From Thiomicrorhabdus sp. Kp2 (GTDB lineage: Bacteria; Pseudomonadota; Gammaproteobacteria; Thiomicrospirales; Thiomicrospiraceae), in assembly GCF_000478585.1 (NCBI RefSeq), contig NZ_ARWI01000001.1:1364001-1428000 (forward strand): a DNA stretch of 64,000 bases, read 5' to 3'. Position numbers and translations under genes: made by a program. Under the pieces are notes generated by a model that did no database searches, had not been told where the DNA came from, and saw nothing but the letters and a program-made list of their open reading frames with translations. This document shows, in pieces, positions 25,342 to 33,386 of this stretch (position 1 is the first letter of the stretch; each line of letters opens with the position of its first letter).

Positions 25342-25719
25342 CTATATTGATTTAACTAATATTTTTATTAATGATCCAGAGATTTGAAGCACTATTGCCT
25401 GATACATGGTATTTTTTTTCATAATGCATTGAGTTATAAACTCAACTTCTGCTGAAGGCGTTAAACCTCCAATACGTTGCTTACTGCTATTTGTTAGCTG
25501 AACTACTGCAAATCCAGGCACAGACTGAATTAAATCCACAGTAAATACATCTCCAGCTGAAATAGAGCTCAACATACTCGGGTCAGGACTTCCAACCGTT
25601 GTCTCATATTCGAATGAAGAACAGGAATCATCATTTACATCTCCCTCTGAAATTCCACGTCCAACCCTTGTGTTTCCTGTACCTGTTGAGACAAAACCAT
25701 CGCTTCCACTTCCAGACAT
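25342..25719 (-). CDS. Unknown 125-aa protein with Gly/Ser-rich N-terminus
   Basis: First gene of the QueC-like operon, 10 bp ahead of the kinase fusion. The N-terminal 35 residues are flexible and glycine/serine-rich (MSGSGSDGFVSTGTGNTRV). The rest (about 50-125) is beta-rich with repeated isoleucine/valine strands ending KILVKSI, perhaps an OB- or SH3-like barrel. No catalytic motif and no known family. ATG 25719 is preceded by AAGGATAGGA. Because QueC-like enzymes can modify protein N-termini, this exposed terminus is a candidate substrate, but that is speculation. Confidence 0.7.
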   Translation of the reverse strand: MSGSGSDGFVSTGTGNTRVGRGISEGDVNDDSCSSFEYETTVGSPDPSMLSSISAGDVFTVDLIQSVPGFAVVQLTNSSKQRIGGLTPSAEVEFITQCIMKKNTMYQAIVLQISGSLIKILVKSI

Positions 25720-26268
25720 ATCCTATCCTTACATTTTAACTAAACAAATTTGGTACATTATTACACTTAATTAAGTATAAATACATTTAACTTGAAATTG
25801 AAACTAAAAGCGGGAGGTTTACACCTTGAAACAAACGAAAAATAATGGCAGCAATGATAATTAAAAGAAAAAGATTTAAAAAACTCATAGGAAAACATTC
25901 TCTAAAAATAGATAAGTAATGTTACACACTTAATACAATTACAACAAATAAAAGAAGTCCTAGTGTAATCCCCCTGAGAAAGAGCGATTAAAATGTTAAC
26001 AATTGAAAACTCTAGACAATAATTATCTAACTAAAAATATCGTTCGGGATTTGTTGACCACTACAAATTTACCCCTGGAAATCTAGGCTGCCCATTTCTC
26101 TTAAAATGAATTCAAGAACTTAATATCAAAGCCCACTTATTCGGTCATATTCATGGAGTTACGGAAAAGATGATTCTAATGGATATTATGCAAACAGCTC
26201 AGTATTAAATGAACGCTATTACATGACAAGCTTACCTCAATTATTAAATCTAAACACTTCAGTTTGAA
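25720..26268. other. Intergenic with a metallophosphoesterase relic
   Basis: 549 bp without an intact gene between the QueC-like operon and the second tniQ. Apart from the relic at 26053-26267 I see only AT-rich sequence. There is no CRISPR-like repeat array here, the place where CRISPR-associated Tn7 elements often carry one. Confidence 0.5.
26053..26267 (+). pseudogene. Metallophosphoesterase C-terminal relic
   Basis: The frame reads VDHYKFTPGNLGCPFLLK, stop, IQELNIKAHLFGHIHG, then after a one-base shift SYGKDDSNGYYANSSVLNE and so on to a stop at 26267. The GHIHG motif is the metal-binding end of calcineurin-like phosphoesterases. One in-frame stop and one frameshift show it is dead, and the N-terminal two thirds are missing. 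Confidence 0.7.
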
Positions 26269-27186
26269 TCAATTAACATGTCGATATTCGTAGTAACCTG
26301 GATTAGCTATACATTCATCATATATACAGGTGCGGCAGCTAGCTTGTGAAAACTTAATCAACTTCATAGACAATGACGATTTATCTAACACACCACATGC
26401 CACCTCTATCTCTTTATGATATTTTGGCCAATATTTTTGAAATAGCCTTTTTTCATTTTTCTTCAAATGCTCATAGACATGGTTTAATAAATATCTCTGT
26501 CGCATTTCCCAACGTGAACTGTAATTTTTCCCAAGAATTTTTTTTGCATGTTTTGCCTGAGACACATAAATGATGAAATCACTAAATGCATTAAAAAAAC
26601 ATGGTGCATAAATAGGGTAGTCAAACGTATGGTCTTTTAAATAATGACTGAGATAAGATTCAGCAGGCTGTTTTGCCGACTTGGGAAGTTTTCCTCTTAA
26701 AACCAACATTAATTGTTGGGTTGTTTTCGATCTGTTTTCTGCATGCAAGTAGTAAAGAGGCTTACCATGCTTTTGACAACTATCACTATTAAACCAAGAT
26801 TCTTCTATTAACCCATAACCAAGTTCTTTAATGTGCTCTTTTATACAAATATCACAAAAACTAACTCTAACTGTTTTTTGCAGTCTATTCATTGACCAAT
26901 AAAAATGGTCTTTCACATTGAAAAAGTACTTAATATCATTTCTAAAACTTAAATCATAAGAAAACATTTTTGTAGCGGTAGAAATAACACCAATATTGAC
27001 CAACTTATCAAAAACAATTCTCTCCTCAAGAGAAGAATATAAATTCAAATCTGACGAGATTATTGTTGGATTTGACTTCCACCCTCCTTTTACAGTCAAA
27101 ATATTTGAATAATCAGAAATCCCATTTACAGACTGGCTCCGAAATAAATAACTATGAATCAACTCATTTTCTTGTATCTTTAACAT
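26269..27186 (-). CDS. Second, short TniQ-like targeting protein
   Basis: The 305-aa protein opens like TniQ (ENELIHSYLFRSQSVNG) and has the family zinc finger: FCDICIKEHIKELGYG followed by WFNSDSCQKHGKPLYYL. A second cysteine cluster (CRTCIYDEC) lies at the C-terminus. It is shorter than the adjacent TnsD-like protein and clearly diverged from it. In Tn7-like elements an extra TniQ protein usually serves another targeting route; here it may replace TnsE. It is separated from tnsD by 282 bp without an evident gene. Confidence 0.8.
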   Translation of the reverse strand: MLKIQENELIHSYLFRSQSVNGISDYSNILTVKGGWKSNPTIISSDLNLYSSLEERIVFDKLVNIGVISTATKMFSYDLSFRNDIKYFFNVKDHFYWSMNRLQKTVRVSFCDICIKEHIKELGYGLIEESWFNSDSCQKHGKPLYYLHAENRSKTTQQLMLVLRGKLPKSAKQPAESYLSHYLKDHTFDYPIYAPCFFNAFSDFIIYVSQAKHAKKILGKNYSSRWEMRQRYLLNHVYEHLKKNEKRLFQKYWPKYHKEIEVACGVLDKSSLSMKLIKFSQASCRTCIYDECIANPGYYEYRHVN

Positions 27187-27468
27187 AGAGGTTTAAAGGT
27201 TTAATCGTTGTATATATTTAAGAGAATAAAATGGCGGCACCTTCAAATTCTGGACTTCTTCGCCTATTCTTGGTTCCAGACTTTTTAGGCCTATGATTTT
27301 ATAAAATTAGTGTTGCTATTTACTACCCAATATATTCAATGAATTAAAGCTTACTCCCTCCTAGAAAGGAGCTAAAATCGAAAAAAAACATGTCAAATAT
27401 TGTTTGAAGATTAGAGTCTTAAAACTATCTGCTACTTTGCGTATATAATCCAACATCCCAATGATAGC

Positions 27469-28875
27469 CTAACTTAATCGCGACCGTTTCCAGCTGTCTT
27501 TAGCGGGTATTTTGGGTTTTAAAGCTTTGGGAAGTACACCATCTAACCATAATCTTTCGTATCTGTATAACCAAAAAAATGCTGCACTATGCCTCTCTTT
27601 TATTTGCTGACGAATCCAGCTTGGATGATTATTCACTGCTCTTAGAATTTCAACTTTATACCATCTGCGTTTTGATTCAAATTTACATTTTTTTCTATAC
27701 TCAACCAATCCTTTCTCCGATGAAATGAGCATTTCAATAGTACCTATTGAAACCCCAAAACAATTTGCAATAATTCGCCGATGAAAGCCTTTCCATGCCA
27801 TCATTAATGCAGACGCTTTATCCAATTTTGTTATACTTATTGACTCTTTTAAAACATCAATATCATTTAATCCTGCTAGGCGCTTTAAATAAGAAACACT
27901 TTTTCCTGTATCTCTACTAGCCTCCGCCAAAGTTACTCCTTTTTTAAGGATTTCAATGCAAACCTTTTCAGAAGATGCTGAGCTCTCAGTTAACGTCTGT
28001 AACTTATCAAAATCTAGAGATTTCTGAGGGTGGTGTTCTAAGAAAAAGCTAAACAAAAGATACTTAAAGGGGTGTTGTGCAGAGCCTGGTATAAGCAGAT
28101 TGGTTAAATAACGATAATCCTCTTCACTTTTAGGCAAAAGGTCTTGATGATTGAAGTCAATTGTTTGGACAAAATCAAAAAAATCCTTACATAATAACTT
28201 TCTTCTTACTTGACCATATCTCGTAATATATCCAGTACAAATCATCTTCTGTTTAAGTTTATCTAAATCAAATTGAATTTGTTTATCTGTTAGATTTTGT
28301 AAAAAAGTGAAACAGAACTGTGAAAACTCTCCATGTTTTTCATTACAAAACGACGATTCTGATGGCTCAGGCAAAAAACCTTTTTTTATATGAGGCCGCT
28401 CAGGTAAATTAACTTCGATTAATCGAACTCTATGCGCCGGACAGCATTCCATCCCCGGTAGTTGATGGATTCTATGCCAATAGGTAACCCCAAAATTATG
28501 AGCATCTTCATAAGCACATGCTGGACAAAAATTAATTGTTACCTTTTTAGTTTCTCTAAAATTAGATAAACAACTATGCCTGAATGCGAGAGCACCGTCA
28601 TTTTTCAATAAGGATTGATATATTTTTAAGCCTGAATCGGGCTTAAAATACATGAAAAGAGAGCCCAAGGTTTGATACCTAAACAATTCATAAGGCTCAT
28701 CCCCTGAAATGTTCGCAATTTCAGTTAATCCAACAGTTATAAAGGGGTGAATACTAAGCCGAGGGTTATTAAAAAACTGTTTTAAGTACTCTTTTTCATT
28801 CAGCCCTAGAATCGCTTGATGGCGTATCAACCTACTATATAAAGTTTCATCGGTAAGCTGCTTAGGAAAAGACAC
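27469..28875 (-). CDS. tnsD: TnsD/TniQ site-specific targeting protein
   Basis: The 468-aa protein begins PKQLTDETLYSRLIRHQAILG, the TniQ entry helix, and has the zinc motif FCPACAYED...YWHRIHQLPG...CCPAH. C-terminal helix-turn-helix regions (TLAEASRDTGKSVSYLKRLAG and a following repeat) are typical of TnsD, which binds the attachment site in the host gene and recruits TnsC. Its length is close to TnsD of Tn7. From the insertion point it should recognise the 3' end of the YhiN-like gene. It lies 15 bp after tnsC. Confidence 0.9.
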   Translation of the reverse strand: MSFPKQLTDETLYSRLIRHQAILGLNEKEYLKQFFNNPRLSIHPFITVGLTEIANISGDEPYELFRYQTLGSLFMYFKPDSGLKIYQSLLKNDGALAFRHSCLSNFRETKKVTINFCPACAYEDAHNFGVTYWHRIHQLPGMECCPAHRVRLIEVNLPERPHIKKGFLPEPSESSFCNEKHGEFSQFCFTFLQNLTDKQIQFDLDKLKQKMICTGYITRYGQVRRKLLCKDFFDFVQTIDFNHQDLLPKSEEDYRYLTNLLIPGSAQHPFKYLLFSFFLEHHPQKSLDFDKLQTLTESSASSEKVCIEILKKGVTLAEASRDTGKSVSYLKRLAGLNDIDVLKESISITKLDKASALMMAWKGFHRRIIANCFGVSIGTIEMLISSEKGLVEYRKKCKFESKRRWYKVEILRAVNNHPSWIRQQIKERHSAAFFWLYRYERLWLDGVLPKALKPKIPAKDSWKRSRLS

Positions 28876-28890
28876 TCGTACTTCTGCCTT

Positions 28891-30321
28891 TTAGCCAAAC
28901 TTATCAAGAGGGTCATCAAGAAGTAAATCATTCTGACGCAGATAATCAAGAGAGTCTTCTTGATCAACTGCTTTCCTTAAACTATCAGGATCTTTGACTC
29001 GTTCTATCAATGCTATATCTTCTATTAACTCCCTGAGTTTAGTTTCAAATTCAGGATGTTGCACTCTAGTAATATCTGCGATAAATTTCTTTTTTTCTTT
29101 TGATGCTTCTTGTTTAACTTCTGCTTGTCTATTAATAGCTGATTTTTTGTTTCGTCTTGGTAATAAGTTTTGTTGTCTAAGCTCTATAACTTCCGCCGTT
29201 TTTGATGACAATCCACAAGAAGTAGCATAAGCTTGTTCCAAAACAGCTTCAGTAATTCTTTCATCACCTGAACCAATTACAAGCCTCTGAGCGTCTCTAT
29301 ATATTCTGTGTGCCAAATCTAAGTTACCAACAGATAACTCAAACAATTTATTATTTAAGTCATCAGTCAAATCAGTTGTTACATTTGTCCAATGTAAGTC
29401 CCACAACTCATGAACAAAATAATCCCATCCTTGACTATCTCTCTTCAAAGGTTCCATTTCGAAATAACCACCACTTTCAGCTCTTCTTGCAGCCTTCAAA
29501 GTTTTAGCAAGTGTTTTGTCAAAAGGAGGATTCGCGCAAAACAAAAGAGGCACTCCTAGTTTATTAACTAAGCTATGTAGAAAGTTTAATAAATTATTTT
29601 CACCACCTGTTCGTTTAAACACGAGTCTTTGCATTTCATCAATGACCAACAACCCTAAAAAACTTGACTTAATTTTTTGCTCAATTTGCCTCATCAACTT
29701 AGGAATGGTTGGCTCAGGTTTTGTAACCTCACCTAAAGCTGAATCAATCATCGATAAGATTTCTTCACACAGCTCTCTTACACTTGAGTTATTTGGACAA
29801 TCAACTTTTATCCAAACAACTTGGTGTGTAAATTCCATTTTCTGCCCTTGGTAGATATCGTGTTCGATGATTTGAGGAAAGTAGTTCAGCAGTTGTTCCA
29901 ACATGGAAGTTTTTCCAACTCCACTTTCTCCCTTTAAAGTGATGCTATCTGCTTTAGGCTCAAAAAAACCCGTCCGAGGTTCTATTTCAGGCCGTTCATC
30001 CACTGGATAATGTAAAAACTGAGCTGTCGTCGGTGTGAATGGGTTCTTACTTGAATAACCTGCTTTTATAGCCGTTTCAATTGCTCTAAAGCAATCATAA
30101 TAAATAGGAAGTGGCTGTCGTAATGATTTAAGTCTCTGAGTATATTCTTCCCTGACAAGAGGATCAGAGTGATACCTAATTTCTTCATCAACTTCAGGAT
30201 AGTAGGCAAAGAATTCCATTAAATCTTTCGCACTTTGCTTTTGTGGCAAGCCTTCAATAAAAGGGTTACCTTGATGCTCAGGAAGTATCGCTTTTGTATA
30301 TAGTGCCTTAACCTTTTTCAT
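28891..30321 (-). CDS. tnsC: TnsC AAA+ regulator of transposition
   Basis: TnsC forms ATP-dependent rings on DNA that connect the targeting protein to the TnsAB transposase. The 476-aa protein has Walker A GESGVGKT (131-138), Walker B LLVIDEMQRLV and a long charged C-terminal tail of about 100 residues. I chose ATG 30321, preceded by GAGGTG, over a start 57 bp upstream that lies inside tnsB. It begins 10 bp after the tnsB stop. Confidence 0.93.
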   Translation of the reverse strand: MKKVKALYTKAILPEHQGNPFIEGLPQKQSAKDLMEFFAYYPEVDEEIRYHSDPLVREEYTQRLKSLRQPLPIYYDCFRAIETAIKAGYSSKNPFTPTTAQFLHYPVDERPEIEPRTGFFEPKADSITLKGESGVGKTSMLEQLLNYFPQIIEHDIYQGQKMEFTHQVVWIKVDCPNNSSVRELCEEILSMIDSALGEVTKPEPTIPKLMRQIEQKIKSSFLGLLVIDEMQRLVFKRTGGENNLLNFLHSLVNKLGVPLLFCANPPFDKTLAKTLKAARRAESGGYFEMEPLKRDSQGWDYFVHELWDLHWTNVTTDLTDDLNNKLFELSVGNLDLAHRIYRDAQRLVIGSGDERITEAVLEQAYATSCGLSSKTAEVIELRQQNLLPRRNKKSAINRQAEVKQEASKEKKKFIADITRVQHPEFETKLRELIEDIALIERVKDPDSLRKAVDQEDSLDYLRQNDLLLDDPLDKFG

Positions 30322-30331
30322 ATAAAGCACC

Positions 30332-32446
30332 TCACTTTTTCTTCCTACGTGGCAGATAAATAACTCGGTCATTATCACGACTTGTGTCTATTGGACCTTT
30401 AGATACCTGGCTATCATTAACTTCAGATACTTGATGAACCGTTTTTAACAACTCTTCTTTACGGTTTTGTTTGATACCAGATGAGTCAACTGATTTTCGT
30501 TTACCAATCTTTTTTAGTCTATTTTTACCAATAGATTCTTGTCGGGTTCTATTCGAATCAAAATCCGAATCGACATTTTCAGAAATATTCTTTACTTTTT
30601 TGTCCTGTAACCAATCTTGAACAAAATCAACGTCGGTCATTGAGCTACCTTCATATATGGAACTTCTGTTCGTCAAATCACACCTAATAAAATTAGATGT
30701 TTTATCAAATCGAACATAAATAAAATCTGAGGTGTTTTCATTTATCCTTGCTTCAAGCTTCCATCGGCCATGAACTCTCGCAACACTAGCAAGATTTTCA
30801 CTAATCAATTTATCGTTGCTATAGTACATGTCATTGTAAAAAATACCGTTTCTAGTAAGACTAGCGGTATCTTCTGGATAAATTTGTCCAATTACATCAT
30901 CACTATTTGCTTGCTTTAGCGCATGTTGATGATTATTTATATGAATTTTCCAAAAGTTTAACGGTGTTGGAGCTAGATCATTTTTAATTAATAAGTCATC
31001 TACCGTTGCCAAACTGTCATAAATGGTTTTGTTTATCTCCAATACTGCGAGGATTAATTCCTTAGTGAATTCATTGAGAGTATAAACGGCTCGACTTTTA
31101 GGATTTGCTTCCCCTCTGACCGTCTGCCTACCTCTAGTCGTTCCAAGTAAATCATGGATTACTTTGCCATTTAATAATCCAAAACGCCTTTCCACCATCG
31201 ATTTGAAATCTCCTCTGTATGGAGGAGCAAATTGAAGCTCAGTAAAGGGAACTACGGTTTGTTGAGGCTTAAGACCAATCATTTCTCCGTTATCACACAT
31301 CAACCTAAGCGGAATGTGATGACAAGGCCATTCAGCATCTACGATATCAACACCATAACTTCTGCAATATTCAATTTTAGGTAAAAAAGCATTTGCCAAA
31401 GCAAGCCTTGCAGCTCTCCAAGAGGCATAAAAGAGTGACACATTTAACCCCACTATCATGCCACTGGCTCTATCAACAATGGAATAAATCGTAGGTCGAC
31501 CGAGAACAGAATCCGAACGGAATTTTGAAACTATATGCACATCTGCCACTGTTGCATCCAATTCAAAACAACTACCTGGAACTTTCCACCCATCTTTAAC
31601 ACTACCAATCACTGCTCTATTTTTTAAATTCTCAGTGTGCTTTGAATTTCTTTTTTTAGTAATTTCGTCTTTAGTGAACAGTTGTCTTGTCCAGTAACTG
31701 AACTGCCGGAAACTTGGCACACATGGAGCTCTATTCTTTAACTTTGCGGACTTTTTTTCTTCATAAAAGTGCTTTGTTAAAAAGTCGCTGTAAACTCTCT
31801 TTAAAGCAGGTCCATTATCAATTAAGTAGCGTTTTTTGAGGAAAGATTTTATGTGCTGCTTATCTATTTCTTTAAGAACATATTTTTCCGATGGCGCAAT
31901 TGCGAGAGTTCTAGGTTGTTTAGGGGCGCCTAAAGAAGAGTCTTTCGCTACTCGAGTTTTTCCTGGAGCTCCACTATTTTGGTAGAATGGAAGCAGTGCA
32001 TTTGATGACTGACCAAACCTCCAATAACGAGTCAGTAAACGAGCTAGTCTTTTACGGTCAGTTCCAACTTGCTTTACATGCTCTACAATTCTTGAAGACT
32101 TCTTGTTTTTGGCATATTCATAAACAAACGAATGATCTTCAATTAAGTCTTTAATCAAAGAAAAATTCTTTTCTTTAGTCTTCAGTTCTTCAGCTGAAAT
32201 TTCAGACTCCACCTTCTGCATGAAGTTTGGTAGTTCGAAGTTAGATTTAACAATGGTCCTATCTGAGACAGCTATTTGAAACACATCTAATGAGAAGCAT
32301 AAAGGCTTAACCTCCGTCCTATCATTAACGATTGGAAATAACACTACTTCATTCGTCTGTGGAATAATATCGAGCACCCGATACAAACCTTCGCCCAAAC
32401 CCAGAACACCTTTAACTTTCCATACACTATTTCCAAGAATTGGCAT
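30332..32446 (-). CDS. tnsB: TnsB transposase (DDE)
   Basis: TnsB binds the transposon ends and cuts and joins the 3' ends. The 704-aa protein has an N-terminal DNA-binding region and a retroviral-type integrase core: D297 (FELDATVADVH), D385 (LMCDNGEM) and E419 (SMVERRFG), a spacing of 34. The C-terminal basic tail (RRKKK) is the expected TnsC contact. It overlaps tnsA by 20 bp. The length agrees with Tn7 TnsB (702 aa). Confidence 0.95.
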   Translation of the reverse strand: MPILGNSVWKVKGVLGLGEGLYRVLDIIPQTNEVVLFPIVNDRTEVKPLCFSLDVFQIAVSDRTIVKSNFELPNFMQKVESEISAEELKTKEKNFSLIKDLIEDHSFVYEYAKNKKSSRIVEHVKQVGTDRKRLARLLTRYWRFGQSSNALLPFYQNSGAPGKTRVAKDSSLGAPKQPRTLAIAPSEKYVLKEIDKQHIKSFLKKRYLIDNGPALKRVYSDFLTKHFYEEKKSAKLKNRAPCVPSFRQFSYWTRQLFTKDEITKKRNSKHTENLKNRAVIGSVKDGWKVPGSCFELDATVADVHIVSKFRSDSVLGRPTIYSIVDRASGMIVGLNVSLFYASWRAARLALANAFLPKIEYCRSYGVDIVDAEWPCHHIPLRLMCDNGEMIGLKPQQTVVPFTELQFAPPYRGDFKSMVERRFGLLNGKVIHDLLGTTRGRQTVRGEANPKSRAVYTLNEFTKELILAVLEINKTIYDSLATVDDLLIKNDLAPTPLNFWKIHINNHQHALKQANSDDVIGQIYPEDTASLTRNGIFYNDMYYSNDKLISENLASVARVHGRWKLEARINENTSDFIYVRFDKTSNFIRCDLTNRSSIYEGSSMTDVDFVQDWLQDKKVKNISENVDSDFDSNRTRQESIGKNRLKKIGKRKSVDSSGIKQNRKEELLKTVHQVSEVNDSQVSKGPIDTSRDNDRVIYLPRRKKK

Positions 32447-33248
32447 ATTTTACCTCCGCTAGAGAAACAAGAGATTGAATTTCAATTATTACAGAACTCT
32501 CGATTTCATAGTCCAATCGTATTAATACCATCTTTTGTGCAATTAAAGTTCTTAACAACTCCAGACCTTGTCCACATTCAATGTTTAATAACCGTTCAAA
32601 CTTATCAACCAAGTCTTTTTTCAAAAATCGACCTGTATTTAGAATCCCAATTGCGTCTCTCAGAATCGAATCATCAAAGACTTCCTGTTGCCTAATTGAA
32701 TGCGTGGCCCAATTGATATTTTTGCTCTGTATTTTTGCTCTTTTATTACTAGTAAACACCCAAAACTTAATACCTTGTAACTCCCACCAAACCCTTTCTA
32801 TCTCTATCTTTTCAAGATTACGCTGACTAAGCATATCTTCTGGCTTTACAGACACCGCTTCATAAACGGTTTCATTATTAATCCGTCTAGTAATCAAAAA
32901 ATCAGTAGTTAAAACAATTGGGTCTTTAGAGAGTGGATTTTTTGGATGCTCAATACCTAGTATTGAAGAAATATGTAGAGAAAAGGGTAAGGGGATTAAC
33001 GGAAACTGCTCACGGATATCTATTACTGAATCACTGAACTCCAATAAATAGAATAGGTCAGTTTCGAGAGAGGATAGAGTATGGTGAACACGCTTAGTTT
33101 TTAACCCCCAAATTTCAGACCTAATACCTGTAGACGGGACATCTTGCACCCTTAGCCAGGGCTTGTAATCCTTGCCCGATCCTAGCCCATACTTATTTTT
33201 CAATGCACGATCAAAATCTTTATTTGATTGAAGTTTTCTGCGAGCCAT
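32427..33248 (-). CDS. tnsA: TnsA endonuclease
   Basis: TnsA cuts the 5' ends, making transposition cut-and-paste. The 273-aa protein has the restriction-endonuclease-like catalytic set E62 (SLETDLFY), D116 (LTTDFLIT) and K135 in EAVSVKP, matching E63, D114 and K132 of Tn7 TnsA. ATG 33248 has AGGTG upstream; the GTG at 33257 lies inside that site. Transcription of tnsABCD starts near the right end, and the three right-end TnsB sites could let TnsB repress its own operon, as in Tn7. Confidence 0.95.
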   Translation of the reverse strand: MARRKLQSNKDFDRALKNKYGLGSGKDYKPWLRVQDVPSTGIRSEIWGLKTKRVHHTLSSLETDLFYLLEFSDSVIDIREQFPLIPLPFSLHISSILGIEHPKNPLSKDPIVLTTDFLITRRINNETVYEAVSVKPEDMLSQRNLEKIEIERVWWELQGIKFWVFTSNKRAKIQSKNINWATHSIRQQEVFDDSILRDAIGILNTGRFLKKDLVDKFERLLNIECGQGLELLRTLIAQKMVLIRLDYEIESSVIIEIQSLVSLAEVKYANSWK

Positions 33249-33299
33249 AGGATTCACCTATTAAGGATGAGAGTTATATAACTTTACCTCGTGCAGAGT

Positions 33300-33381
33300 A
33301 AAAGGACAAACTTTATTGTTTTTTTTGACGGGAAAAGGACAAACTTTATTTTAAAGGGACAAACTTTATTGTTTTTTCACA
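33300..33381 (-). repeat. Transposon right end with three TnsB-type sites
   Basis: Reading inward from 33381: TGTGAAAAAACAATAAAG, then three copies of (A/C)AATAAAGTTTGTCC at 33353-33372, 33333-33352 and 33300-33319. The first two directly abut and the third is about 13 bp away, a closer packing than at the left end, as in Tn7 right ends. Confidence 0.93.
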
Positions 33382-33386
33382 ACATC
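33382..33386. repeat. Target-site duplication, right
   Basis: ACATC, identical to 12743-12747. It overlaps the TGA stop codon of the flavoprotein gene (33385-33387 on the minus strand), so insertion left that reading frame whole. Confidence 0.93.

Larger units (their letters stand above)
12748..33381 (-). mobile_element. Tn7-like transposon, 20,634 bp
   Basis: Both termini begin TGTGAAAAAACAATAAAG reading inward and have several ACAATAAAGTTTGTCC-type repeats expected of TnsB-binding sites. They are flanked by the duplicated pentamer ACATC. The element encodes TnsA, TnsB, TnsC, a TnsD/TniQ protein and a second TniQ-like protein, and no TnsE. It is inserted at the stop codon of a YhiN-like flavoprotein gene with the tnsA end next to that gene, the same geometry as Tn7 next to glmS. 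It contains none of the CAGGCCTG palindromes that pepper the flanks. The cargo fills 12.85-26.2 kb. Confidence 0.96.

Noticed and set aside
22036-25719. Ordinary type IV CBASS
   Set aside because: No CD-NTase, no recognisable effector and no TGT-like gene are encoded anywhere in the element.
25740-26268. Possible CRISPR array next to the tniQ genes
   Set aside because: I looked because some Tn7-like elements carry one. No regularly spaced repeats are present, and no cas genes occur in the window.
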